DNA of 47,700 nucleotides, from contig JAJDTM010000036.1 in NCBI GenBank assembly GCA_022827185.1, positions 1-47,700 of the forward strand, given 5' to 3'. How positions within the stretch are numbered: position 1 is the first letter of the stretch; every line of letters begins with the position of its first letter. The DNA comes from Candidatus Poribacteria bacterium (GTDB lineage Bacteria; Poribacteria; WGA-4E; WGA-3G). Shown here one piece after another: positions 7,058-15,512 of the stretch. The notes below the pieces were generated by a model. The model did not search any database. It was not told the DNA's origin and was given only the letters and a program-made list of their open reading frames with translations. Made by a program: the position numbers and the translations under genes.

Positions 7058-8860
7058 TTAAAAGATCCCGTTTATGAACAAAATTGCACGGATCGTGTCT
7101 GCTTCCTGAAACCCAGTCGCATAGAGGACACTCGTCTCGTCAATATAGGTGTAGCTGTTTTTGCCGAAAAAGTGTGTGATTTCAAAATTCAATCGGAATG
7201 TCCGACTTAAGTCGTAATGGACACCTGCTCCCCAGTCAGAGAGAGCTGCGTTGAAATCAAAGAATCGAAAATTGGATGGATTCAGCGCATCGTTGATGAA
7301 ATCAAGGCGTATGACGTTGAAATACGCAAATGCCCGTGCCTCCCGGTAATTGTAGAGGCTATGGTCGCGTATCCACGTGAAGTCAACTTGAATCCGATCG
7401 TCCCAAGAGTTTTCAGTCGCTCTATCGTCTTGATTGAAGCTGCCACGGAAGTCTTCAAAATCCCTTGCACGATAATAACTCGTATCGGTCATGCGGACAT
7501 AGGTGAGTCGATTGGAAAGTGCGAGACGTAACGACTCGTTGAGATCATAAGATAGCATTAAATCTGCATAAGCGGTATCCTGAACAATCTGTTCATCAAA
7601 ATCAGATTTGGTATAGAGGTCAGCATCCAAGTCGTCTTGGTTGTCGATTTCAATGTCTTGCAGGTCGCGTGTATAGCGGAGTTTGAGTTCCGTTTGGAAC
7701 ATCGAAGAAATCAAGGGTGTTGTTGGCGTATACTTCCGAAACAGCAATTCGGTTGGGTTGAGATAGTAGAGATTTCCACTTCGGTCAATTCCCTTGAGTT
7801 GCAGTGCGACATCGGTCTCAACCTCTCGTCGAAATGGGATCAGCAATTTCTGGGTGTATGCCCCATCTGTCGTAAATCGTTGGATACGCCGGAGCCGGTA
7901 ACGAAACAATTGTGTATCGCCAGTATAACGTCGCGTCGGATCGTCCAGCCGTCTCGGCAGCGTGGAGGCGAAATCTTTTAAGTACTTTGCTGTGTCTGCG
8001 ATAAGGAGCGTTCCATCTGTTAATGCCGCTATCCGAAAGGGGTTGATAAATTGTCCTGCTGCGTCGCCGTATTCACCGAAAACTTGTAAGAATTTCCCTT
8101 CGGCACTATATTTCAGGACCCGATGTCCCTTTTCATCAACAACATATATATTCGCCGCTTTATCTACTGTTATATCCACTGGGTGGACAAGGTGTCCTGT
8201 TCCCGGTTGCGCGAGTGGATAGTGGGAAACGGGTTCACCCGTCGCACTGAGTTTGTAAATCACGCTACCATCACAGATATAGAGGCTTCCGCTTGCGTCT
8301 ACCGTCAAGAGAAACGTTCGTTTTGTGTCTCCTTGCGGTATAATGCGCGCGTAATTGCCTTCAGCATCCAAGCCGGGTGCCGCCGCCTCAAGCGGTGCTA
8401 TCTTCTGGCTGAAATCTTGTATCGAGTAGCTTGCAACAAATACACCTTGTGCGTCAAATTTATGAACACACGGACCGTAGTTAAAGATTTTCGGTCCCTC
8501 TGTTTTTTGCTGACTTGGATCTGAAATCTGAACGAACATCCAATCCATTACATAGATGCTACTATCCGTGCCAATAGCGATAGCGGTCGGGTTAATAAAC
8601 CGAAATTCGCTCTCTGTTTCCATCTGGATGTCAAATACAAACCCTCCCATTTCAGTGAACTTCTGGATTCGGAAGTTATCCGTATCTGCGACGTAAATGG
8701 CATTGTCAGGTCCAAACGCCATGAACAAGGTTTCTGCGAATTGTGCTTCACCTTCTCCCTTCCCACCGAACTCGCTCACAAATTCAAATTCTGGTGCAGC
8801 GTTTATGTGCATCGGAAGTAGGAACAGCAGACATAACGTTAAGTTTTTTAAATTAACCAT
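7058..8860 (-). CDS. Secreted NHL beta-propeller protein with beta-rich, barrel-like C-terminus
   Basis: 600 aa. A signal peptide (NLTLCLLFLLPMHINA) is followed by NHL blades over residues ~25-300 (AFGPDNAIYVADTDNFRIQKF, IAIGTDSSIYVMD, ITVDKAANIYVVDEKGHRVLKYS, IAALTDGTLLIADT). From about residue 375 the sequence changes to alternating polar/aromatic strands (FQTELKLRYTRDLQD, AYADLMLSYDLNESLRLALS, GAGVHYDLSRTFRLNFEITHFF) and ends in ILFINGIF. The terminal phenylalanine and amphipathic strands suggest an outer-membrane beta-barrel or barrel-like domain. A propeller joined to such a domain may be displayed at the cell surface; this is inference. It lies about 75 bp after nusB on the same strand. 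Confidence 0.78.
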   Translation of the reverse strand: MVNLKNLTLCLLFLLPMHINAAPEFEFVSEFGGKGEGEAQFAETLFMAFGPDNAIYVADTDNFRIQKFTEMGGFVFDIQMETESEFRFINPTAIAIGTDSSIYVMDWMFVQISDPSQQKTEGPKIFNYGPCVHKFDAQGVFVASYSIQDFSQKIAPLEAAAPGLDAEGNYARIIPQGDTKRTFLLTVDASGSLYICDGSVIYKLSATGEPVSHYPLAQPGTGHLVHPVDITVDKAANIYVVDEKGHRVLKYSAEGKFLQVFGEYGDAAGQFINPFRIAALTDGTLLIADTAKYLKDFASTLPRRLDDPTRRYTGDTQLFRYRLRRIQRFTTDGAYTQKLLIPFRREVETDVALQLKGIDRSGNLYYLNPTELLFRKYTPTTPLISSMFQTELKLRYTRDLQDIEIDNQDDLDADLYTKSDFDEQIVQDTAYADLMLSYDLNESLRLALSNRLTYVRMTDTSYYRARDFEDFRGSFNQDDRATENSWDDRIQVDFTWIRDHSLYNYREARAFAYFNVIRLDFINDALNPSNFRFFDFNAALSDWGAGVHYDLSRTFRLNFEITHFFGKNSYTYIDETSVLYATGFQEADTIRAILFINGIF

Positions 8861-8934
8861 GTGTGATTTTTAGACAAACTCTGTTCTTTTATCTTTCGCA
8901 ATATAGGGTCTGTTACCTAAGTGTTTAAACATGT

Positions 8935-9339
8935 TTAGGTGCTTCTTTTTTGGATACTATCCAAGATTCCATTGATAAACTTAGGTGAATCCGGGGTGCT
9001 ATAAATTTTGGCAATCTCAATTGCCTCATTAATTGAGGTTGCTGGATCAATATCGCTGAGATGGAGAATTTCATAGGTTGCACATCGCAAAATAGACAAA
9101 TCTACAATAGGCATCCGGTGGAGTTTCCAGTTTTCAGAGGTGTTTTGCAGCAATTCATCAATTGCTTCGAGATGTGAAGTGGTGCCTTCAACGAGTTCTA
9201 CTACGAACGGACGGAGTTCTACGGATGTCTCTTGGCTCTGCCAAAACTGTTCCATGACGATTGGCACAGGCGCGGCGGTGAGTTGAATTTGATACAGTAT
9301 TTGCATCGCAACGATGCGTGATTGCCTACGAGGATACAT
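8935..9339 (-). CDS. nusB: Transcription antitermination factor NusB
   Basis: 134 aa, the usual NusB length. It starts YPRRQSRIVAMQILYQI, matching the family RRxARexAlQaLYQ start, and ends with the signature ATSINEAIEIAKIYSTPDSPKFINGILDSI. NusB binds boxA RNA with NusE (S10) to prevent premature termination, mainly of rRNA operons. A perfect-consensus promoter lies about 70 bp upstream. nusB is often next to ribosomal or riboflavin genes; here it heads a run that continues into the NHL and nickel-permease genes. Confidence 0.95.
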   Translation of the reverse strand: MYPRRQSRIVAMQILYQIQLTAAPVPIVMEQFWQSQETSVELRPFVVELVEGTTSHLEAIDELLQNTSENWKLHRMPIVDLSILRCATYEILHLSDIDPATSINEAIEIAKIYSTPDSPKFINGILDSIQKRST

Positions 9340-9413
9340 TATAGTTTCTCACTTCCGGATTTCTTCTGGCTGTTAACGTGTGATGAGACTTTTTATTAGA
9401 TACGTCCTCTTGT

Positions 9414-9442
9414 ATTATACACGGTTCAGGACAACATGTCAA
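9414..9442 (-). promoter_or_regulatory. Consensus sigma70-type promoter for nusB
   Basis: On the minus strand TTGACA (9437-9442) and TATAAT (9414-9419) are separated by exactly 17 bp. Predicted transcription start is near 9407, leaving a leader of about 68 nt before nusB. Confidence 0.85.
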
Positions 9443-9460
9443 ACGAAAATACCTGAAAGG

Positions 9461-9494
9461 CAGTCAGCCATCAGCCATCAGCAGTCAGTGGTCA
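9461..9494. repeat. Short degenerate CAGYCATCAG repeats
   Basis: A run of imperfect CAGTCAGCCATCAG-type units lies between nusB and the carboxypeptidase gene. Related AGTTATCAGT/CAGTCGTCAGT units recur at 22318-22350 and 37812-37862. The rest of 9340-9608 holds only the nusB promoter. Confidence 0.6.
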
Positions 9495-9608
9495 GCGAGT
9501 GTGACTACAAGGAGATCATTCCTACCAGAATGGATCACGATACTCTTAATTGTCTGAACTGTGATTTGTGGGATTCAAGGATGGACAGGATTAGAGATAT
9601 ATTAGTCC

Positions 9609-12158
9609 CTAACCAAGAAGGGCGTTAAAAAACAGCTTAAACGTCCCGCGGGTTTGTGCCCGGAACTGCGGTCGAAATCCAAAAAGGATGACGCGCCCTG
9701 CACCGTACTGCGCCGAGACCATAGCTGCCTGTTCCGAGAGTTGGTCTTCGCCAACAAGCCAACCACTTTGCAAGATAGCCTTTTCTGGATATTGAACAAT
9801 GAGTTCGTATCTTTCGCTGAAGCGTGAGTGTTGAATTTCAAATGCGGGACTATCCCAGAACAGTATGAGAGTTTCATCAGGCATGCCGTACCCGAGCGGG
9901 TGATTTGTGTTAACAGTCGCTTTCAATGTCGAGCCGGGACAAAAGAACGCCTTCGAGGACTTCCCTTTAAGGGTATTTCTGACTTGCAAATCCAATTTCT
10001 CAATCGCAAACTCACACGCTTCGTTAAGGGCAAGTAGCGTTCCACCCTCCTCGACGAATTGCTTAATCGCCTTGACACCTTCCGTACCAATGCCACTCCG
10101 GTACGCTGGTGGAACGTTGAATTCCTTGGATTCATCTTCGTCGGCTTCGTCCTTTTCCGATTTACCGACGATCCTATCAGTCGTGTCGCTGGGGAGTATG
10201 AAAACGTCAAGTTGCTGACTTAGGTCGCCGCCCGTGATGTCATCATCTTTCAACGTCTGATAGGGGAATCCGAACTGTTCGAGTACGAGTCGCGTCCAAC
10301 CTTCATCCATATTGCCCCCATGGTATCTCTGGTACATACCAACGCGCAGTTTTTGAACTTCATGCCAGCGGCCCGAAAGTTCCTGTTCTAAAGTATAGAA
10401 CGTAATCCCGGAATCGCTCGTGAATCCCTCAAGCACCTCTTTTGATTCAGCGGGTGCTACAAACGCCCCCGGTGGAAATTGCGTATCGCCGACTTCAATG
10501 GTCTCATCAACGCATATGACTTGGAGGTCTCGCGCCAGCAACTGGTTGACAAACCTGAAGCTTTCATTGAGTCGCCCATCGAAAATATAACCAAATTCTG
10601 ATTCACCAACCAATCGGCCCGTGGGTTGCTCGGGAGTTGTGAGCAAAGCGAAAATAGCGTCATCGCACGCCAAAGTATTGACAGGTTCGACCTTGACCCC
10701 CATAAACTCCGCGACTGTGTCTGTCGCTGTGTCATACGGGCGATTTGGCGTGCCGTCCGGTGTGCGTGTCCAAGCATCATCTGGGAAAAAGGTCTGTCCA
10801 AGCAGGGTTTTGATGACTGCCATTTTCGGCTGATTGAGGAAAATGGCGTATGTGCCCACCGAGTAGGTTGAATCATTAGCAGTGAAGGCTTGCGTTGCTT
10901 TCTGGATGTCAATGCCTTGGGCGAGCAGCTTATTAATCAGGTCCACGACAGTCAAAGCATCATGCTGTATCGGACGGATGAGATACGCGCTCGGGGTACC
11001 CGTCGCGCCACGCGCTGTCTGCCGCTTCGCTTTCAGATATGCGTTGGACAGGACGGTATCCTTGTGCCGCGCGGCTAAATCAAGCAAGCTCCACGCTGCA
11101 ATCTTCTGTTGCTCGACGATGTCGCGTAATCGCCACCAGCCGCCCAGCCACGGATGCGGAAAATTTGTCTGCGGTTTGTAATGCGGAAATGCTCTGAGTG
11201 GATCCCCTTGGGATTGTAATTGTCCCTTGTGGATATATAGGGGTGTCGCCAACTTGGTGTGTGCAGATTCGGTGAGGATGCTGGCAATGTTGTGATAATT
11301 CCCCATCCAGTGGAAGCCGAGGTGGCCCCACGCTGGAAATTGCGCGGCATTCAGGACGCCTGTCTTACCCGCTTCCTCCAACCTGTATGCCATGTGCGCC
11401 CCGTACCAGCTTATTTCCCGCCAGACGAGTGGGTCAGCATGCGGGTGAATCGGTTCAGAATAAGGGGCGACGTACAGGCGTGCCCCGTAACTCCCCATCT
11501 CGTGGTGGTCTTGGAACACCTGTGGATGCCACTCCTGAAACAGGATCCGTGCAACGTATTGCGATTCAACCAAATTCAACATAAAGGCATCACGGTTGTT
11601 GTCATGCCCGGCATATTTATGATAAAGCCACGGAAGATTACAGCCCTCGTATTCGGTATCGAAATATTTGTTGTACCAATCTGTTGTCATGATCAGCCCG
11701 TCTGGGTTCAGGCACGGAAACATCAGGAAAATTACGTTATCAAGAATGCGTTGCGTTTCCGCATCCGTTCTGGTTATCAAATCGTAAGTGAGTTCCGATG
11801 CCATCTGCGTACTCCCGATCTCCGTGGCGTGAAGGCCCATTGACTGACAGAGTACTACCTTCCCCTCGCTGATCAATGCCTTCGCAAGCTCCTCCGAGAG
11901 TCCTCGGGCATCACTTATTTCGGCGTTGACGGCTTGCAAACGCGCTAAATTTGTCAGATTTTGTGGCGATGAGATGAAGGCTAACAGAAACGGGTTCCCC
12001 TCTGTGGAAGGTCCCATATCAATGACTTGTAGGCAGTCGCTCTCCTGTTCTAACAACTGCAGGTACGCAACGATCTTGTCCCAAGCGGCAATCTTACGGT
12101 CACAGCCAAGTTGGAATCCAAAGAATGTTTCGGGCGAAGTCACTTGATTGTTCATCAT
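9609..12158 (-). CDS. M14-family zinc carboxypeptidase with C-terminal amidotransferase-like domain
   Basis: 849 aa. The N-terminal ~350 residues match M14 metallopeptidases: FLLAFISSPQNL, the zinc-binding HATE pair (H110, E113), FPCLNPDGL, a third probable ligand in QDHHEMGSYGARLYVAP, and a catalytic-type Glu in SILTESAHTKLATP. The remaining ~480 residues include a beta-rich stretch and, from about residue 630, a region reminiscent of class I glutamine amidotransferase/DJ-1 folds (FILPSDTTDR, GVKAIKQFVEEGGTLLALNEAC, GAGRVILFGFRPQFRAQT). There is no clear signal peptide. AGGAG lies just upstream of the paired ATG codons. It probably hydrolyses peptides or amide-linked substrates; specificity unknown. 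Confidence 0.88.
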   Translation of the reverse strand: MMNNQVTSPETFFGFQLGCDRKIAAWDKIVAYLQLLEQESDCLQVIDMGPSTEGNPFLLAFISSPQNLTNLARLQAVNAEISDARGLSEELAKALISEGKVVLCQSMGLHATEIGSTQMASELTYDLITRTDAETQRILDNVIFLMFPCLNPDGLIMTTDWYNKYFDTEYEGCNLPWLYHKYAGHDNNRDAFMLNLVESQYVARILFQEWHPQVFQDHHEMGSYGARLYVAPYSEPIHPHADPLVWREISWYGAHMAYRLEEAGKTGVLNAAQFPAWGHLGFHWMGNYHNIASILTESAHTKLATPLYIHKGQLQSQGDPLRAFPHYKPQTNFPHPWLGGWWRLRDIVEQQKIAAWSLLDLAARHKDTVLSNAYLKAKRQTARGATGTPSAYLIRPIQHDALTVVDLINKLLAQGIDIQKATQAFTANDSTYSVGTYAIFLNQPKMAVIKTLLGQTFFPDDAWTRTPDGTPNRPYDTATDTVAEFMGVKVEPVNTLACDDAIFALLTTPEQPTGRLVGESEFGYIFDGRLNESFRFVNQLLARDLQVICVDETIEVGDTQFPPGAFVAPAESKEVLEGFTSDSGITFYTLEQELSGRWHEVQKLRVGMYQRYHGGNMDEGWTRLVLEQFGFPYQTLKDDDITGGDLSQQLDVFILPSDTTDRIVGKSEKDEADEDESKEFNVPPAYRSGIGTEGVKAIKQFVEEGGTLLALNEACEFAIEKLDLQVRNTLKGKSSKAFFCPGSTLKATVNTNHPLGYGMPDETLILFWDSPAFEIQHSRFSERYELIVQYPEKAILQSGWLVGEDQLSEQAAMVSAQYGAGRVILFGFRPQFRAQTRGTFKLFFNALLG

Positions 12159-12487
12159 ATCTTCTCCTTCAACGATTGGTAATTGAAAATGCTAAGTTCC
12201 AAATTGTATCACGATTCCTCGAAAAATTGAACAGGAATTTTTAACAGGTCTTACGCCGTTCAGCGATCACACCTCGGCTCCATCTTCCTCTCGTATCCAG
12301 TATTGGATTCAAGATGCGGGCGTTCAGATGAAGTCGCAGACAGGAATCGAAAACTAAATAGCCCTACACCTAATTGTAGATTTCATCGTCAATAGAGAAG
12401 AAGCAGATAAAATGTCTGAATTACTTGACATTTCTGTAAAAAAACCTTAGAATTCTGTGTATTAGCCTTCAGCGAAAGGAAAAACTG
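12159..12487. other. Intergenic region between divergent peptidase and gamma-glutamyltransferase genes
   Basis: Apart from the plus-strand promoter at 12425-12453, nothing is recognisable. No convincing -35/-10 pair was found for the minus-strand peptidase gene. Confidence 0.6.
12425..12453 (+). promoter_or_regulatory. Sigma70-type promoter for gamma-glutamyltransferase gene
   Basis: TTGACA (12425-12430), a 17-bp spacer and TAGAAT (12448-12453). The start of the gene is 34 bp downstream, with an AAAGGA ribosome site between. Confidence 0.8.
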
Positions 12488-14089
12488 GTGAATTTATACA
12501 AAACAGACTACGGTACCGTTGCTGGGCCGCATCCGCGTACGGCACAGGCGGGATTCGAGATGCTTCTTGCCGGTGGGAACGCTGTTGATGCTGCTGTCGC
12601 CGCGGCGTTTGCAGAAGGGGTCGTGGAGCCTTCGCATAACGGCATCGCGGGGTACGGTGGGTGCGTGCTTATCTATCGTAGCAAAACGGAAGATGTCATC
12701 GCAATAGATTACAACTCCGCAGCACCCGCAGCCGCTTCCGAAGACCTGTTCACGATTGAAGATGCGCCAGATACAGTTGCGGGGTACCGAGTCCCAGGAC
12801 GCGTAAACGTTCACGGTCCGTTATCTATCGGCGTGCCCGGAGTCGTCGGTGGCTTGTGCTTGGCGTTGGCGGAGTTTGGAACGCTGCCGCTCGCCGATGT
12901 GCTACGACCGGCTATTAATTCTGCTCGTTACGGCTACGCGCCCAACAGTGCGAACCGGGGTGGGATAGCTGGAAACGCAGAACGTTGGAAACAGGATTTC
13001 CCAGAAACAGCACGTGTTTTCCTGAAAAATGGTAGACCTCCGAAAAAAGGGGAAGTGCTTACCAATCCTGAACTTGCCCGAACCTTAGATGCGGTCGCGG
13101 AAGGTGGATCTTCTGCATTCTATGAAGGGGCAATCGCTGAAACAATCGCAAACCACATTCAGGAATTAGGTGGATGCCTCACCGTTGATGACCTGAAGAC
13201 TTACCGTCCATTTATCACCGAACCTTATGAGATTCAGTACCGAGGCTACTCGGTCTATACAGCACCCCTCGGTGCAGGTGGACTGACGACTTTACAGATG
13301 CTTCGACTGGTAGAAGAATTTGATGTAGCAGAGATGTCTGTTACTGAAAGATTCCATCTCTTCGCTGAAGCGATGAAGGTCTGCTGGCCCGAAAGACTCC
13401 GCCGATTTGGAGATCCGAAGGTCGTTGATATAGATATCAAAACAGAACTCTCGGATAACTTCACGGCAACACTTAGCGAAAAGCTGAAAGCCGGTCTGAA
13501 ATCGCCGCAACCCGGGGAAGTCGTCTACCATGAACCGATGAACTGCACAAGCCATATCTCCACAGCGGATGCCAATGGAAATATGGTGTCTCTGACGCAG
13601 ACGCACGGTGGTGGATTCGGTTCAATGGTTACAGTGCCCGGAACGGGGTTACTCTTTGGACACGGCGTCGGACGTTTTGATCCGAGACCCGGACTTGCCA
13701 ACTCTGTCGGTCCCCGGAAGCGCCCACTTCATAACATGGGTCCGATGCTCGCTACACGGGATGGCAAACCCTTCGCCACATACGGAATTCCCGGTGGTAG
13801 GACTATCCAGAATAATCAACTTAACATCAGCGTCAGTCTCATGGACTTGCAAGTGTCGATGCAGCAGGCATTAGACGCACCACGCTTCCATAGTGATGGT
13901 GCCGAACCGATCCAAGTCGAATCGCGTGCGGGTGAAGAGGTGCTTGCTGGGTTGAGAGCACTCGGGCATGAAATCACAGATAGTGGCGGCATTGGCGGTC
14001 CTGGACACGGTGTCCGTCTATGGAACGATGGAACTCATCACGACGGTGGCACGGATCCGCGTGGTGAAGGTAAAGTGATGCGAAAATAA
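12488..14089 (+). CDS. ggt: Gamma-glutamyltransferase (GGT) family protein
   Basis: 533 aa with a GTG start preceded by AAAGGA (7 nt). The N-terminus GTVAGPHPRTAQAGFEMLLAG and GGNAVDAAVAAAFAEGVVEP is typical of GGT proenzymes. The small-subunit start appears at T354 in the context NCTSHISTADANGN, aligned with the TTHxSVxDxxGN motif where autocleavage creates the catalytic threonine. FGSMVTVPGTGLLF and LHNMGPMLATRDGKP follow as in the family. No signal peptide is evident, although many GGTs are periplasmic. The enzyme would cleave gamma-glutamyl bonds such as those in glutathione, or act as a related Ntn hydrolase. The SDR gene starts 14 bp downstream, so an operon is likely. Confidence 0.9.
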   Translation: MNLYKTDYGTVAGPHPRTAQAGFEMLLAGGNAVDAAVAAAFAEGVVEPSHNGIAGYGGCVLIYRSKTEDVIAIDYNSAAPAAASEDLFTIEDAPDTVAGYRVPGRVNVHGPLSIGVPGVVGGLCLALAEFGTLPLADVLRPAINSARYGYAPNSANRGGIAGNAERWKQDFPETARVFLKNGRPPKKGEVLTNPELARTLDAVAEGGSSAFYEGAIAETIANHIQELGGCLTVDDLKTYRPFITEPYEIQYRGYSVYTAPLGAGGLTTLQMLRLVEEFDVAEMSVTERFHLFAEAMKVCWPERLRRFGDPKVVDIDIKTELSDNFTATLSEKLKAGLKSPQPGEVVYHEPMNCTSHISTADANGNMVSLTQTHGGGFGSMVTVPGTGLLFGHGVGRFDPRPGLANSVGPRKRPLHNMGPMLATRDGKPFATYGIPGGRTIQNNQLNISVSLMDLQVSMQQALDAPRFHSDGAEPIQVESRAGEEVLAGLRALGHEITDSGGIGGPGHGVRLWNDGTHHDGGTDPRGEGKVMRK

Positions 14090-14103
14090 CAGGAGATTTG
14101 ACA

Positions 14104-14892
14104 ATGGCTTTCCGTACCGATGCACTCATCGGACACCACATCGTTATTTCCGGTGGGTGCGGAGCGATCGGGATTGGAATCGTCGAAAAATTAGTTGCGC
14201 ACGGTGCAAATGTAACGGTGAACGACATCTTGCCGGATCAACAGGCGATAGACCGGCTCAGCCAGCACGGAATTGACATAGGAGCCATTAACTATGTTAA
14301 GGCAGACCTGACGGACGCCGATGAAACCGATGTGTTGGTAAATGCTGCGCGCGAGCGATTCGGAGCTATCCACGTCGCGTTGTGTCATATCGGTATGGTG
14401 ATTCCGAAGCCGTTGTTAGAATACAGCGCAGAAGAGTGGGATGAGACAATGGCTGTCAATGCCCGAACAGCGTTTTTATTGGGCAGTGCTGCATCCCGTT
14501 CCATGCTTGAAGATGGTGTCAAAGGACATCTTATTTTTACGACATCTTGGGTTGCTGACGTGCCGTGGCCCGAGATTGGTCCCTATAACGCAAGTAAAGC
14601 TGCAATGCAGCAGCTCATGCGTTCCTTCGCACGGGAATTGGCAGATAAAGGGATTCGCGCAAATGCAGTCGCTCCCGGTATTGTGAGTGTTGGCCTCGCA
14701 AAACAGCAGTGGGATACGGATCCAATCTACCGCGCCCGTGCCCAAAAAGCAATTCCACTCGGCGTTATGCAACCGCTTGATTCGGTGGCAAACGCCTTCT
14801 TGTTTTTATGTAGTTCCGCCGCAGATTATATGACAGGAGCAGTGCTTCTTGTAGACGGCGGATGTAGTCTGTACCCGATGGATGATGCGTAG
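14104..14892 (+). CDS. Short-chain dehydrogenase/reductase (SDR)
   Basis: 262 aa. ATG 14104 is 8 nt after AGGAG; an in-frame TTG six bases upstream is less likely. The N-terminal nucleotide-binding motif is VISGGCGAIGIGIVEKL. The active site shows TTSW for the serine position and YNASK for the Tyr-xxx-Lys pair, followed by RANAVAPGIV and the C-terminal DYMTGAVLLVDGG. These are classical SDR hallmarks; the fold binds NAD(P)H and acts on alcohols, ketones or sugars. Substrate unknown. It follows the GGT gene closely and precedes a Rieske protein. Confidence 0.9.
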   Translation: MAFRTDALIGHHIVISGGCGAIGIGIVEKLVAHGANVTVNDILPDQQAIDRLSQHGIDIGAINYVKADLTDADETDVLVNAARERFGAIHVALCHIGMVIPKPLLEYSAEEWDETMAVNARTAFLLGSAASRSMLEDGVKGHLIFTTSWVADVPWPEIGPYNASKAAMQQLMRSFARELADKGIRANAVAPGIVSVGLAKQQWDTDPIYRARAQKAIPLGVMQPLDSVANAFLFLCSSAADYMTGAVLLVDGGCSLYPMDDA

Positions 14893-14991
14893 TCTCAATA
14901 GAGATACGACATCAATTAGAAAATCGCATCAGAAAACACTATGGCGATTTTAATTTTACGCTTCGTATTAGACACAAAAAACGGAGAAATT

Positions 14992-15318
14992 ATGTCACAA
15001 TTTATAAAAGCCGCGACAACCGATCAAATTCAGCCCGGTAAATGTATTGGCGTGAAAGTTGATGGCGTTTTCATCGGTATCTACAATGTTCAAGGTGAGT
15101 ACTATGCTATGAATAATATCTGTCCTCACCTCGGTGGCGTTTTGAGTTACGGCTTTTTAGATAACAACTGTGTTACGTGTCCACTTCATATGTGGGAATT
15201 TGATGTGACAACAGGTGAATGTGTATGGCCAGGTGAGGAGAGCCTGCCGACGTATCCTGTTAAAGTGGAAGGCGATGATATTCTCGTGAATGTGGAAACG
15301 CCTCTCGAAACGAGTTAG
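14992..15318 (+). CDS. Rieske [2Fe-2S] ferredoxin-like protein
   Basis: 108 aa, starting at ATG 14992 behind GGAG; an upstream in-frame ATG at 14941 lacks a ribosome site. The cluster ligands are C44-P-H46 and C63-P-L-H66 within NNICPHLGGVLSYGFL and CVTCPLHMWEFDVTTGECV. The size and the lack of a membrane segment fit the small NirD/bacterial ferredoxin type that feeds electrons to oxygenases or reductases. It may serve a neighbouring or distant oxygenase; no oxygenase subunit is adjacent. Confidence 0.93.
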   Translation: MSQFIKAATTDQIQPGKCIGVKVDGVFIGIYNVQGEYYAMNNICPHLGGVLSYGFLDNNCVTCPLHMWEFDVTTGECVWPGEESLPTYPVKVEGDDILVNVETPLETS

Positions 15319-15355
15319 CAACTGTTCGGTATATAGACTTCGCCAGAAGGGCGCG

Positions 15356-15498
15356 GTTCGGTGATCGTGTCCTTTTAAGATCGCGAGCACAGCTCGCTCC
15401 TACAAAGATCGCGAGCACAGCTCGCTCCTACAAAGATCGCGAGCACAGCTCGCTCCTACAAAGATACATCGCTGTTCGATGATCGTGTCCGTTTAAGA
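15356..15498. repeat. Three perfect 28-bp REP-like units flanked by 25-bp direct repeats
   Basis: Units at 15379-15406, 15407-15434 and 15435-15462 are identical and each contains the palindrome GCGAGC-ACA-GCTCGC. Read on the minus strand each unit starts GTAGGAGCGAGCTGTGCTCG, like GTAG-headed REP sequences of pseudomonads. The array is bracketed by GTTCGRTGATCGTGTCC-type direct repeats at 15356-15380 and 15474-15498 with two mismatches. The right-hand copy abuts the ribosome site of the epimerase gene. Confidence 0.92.
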
Positions 15499-15512
15499 GG
15501 AGAAAAAAGACT

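Noticed and set aside
9380..9628. 82-codon plus-strand open frame next to nusB
   Set aside because: It runs through the nusB promoter and the CAGTCATCAG repeats and then antisense into the carboxypeptidase gene.
15379..15462. CRISPR array
   Set aside because: The three units are contiguous with no unique spacers, and there are no cas genes. The palindromic unit fits a REP-type element.
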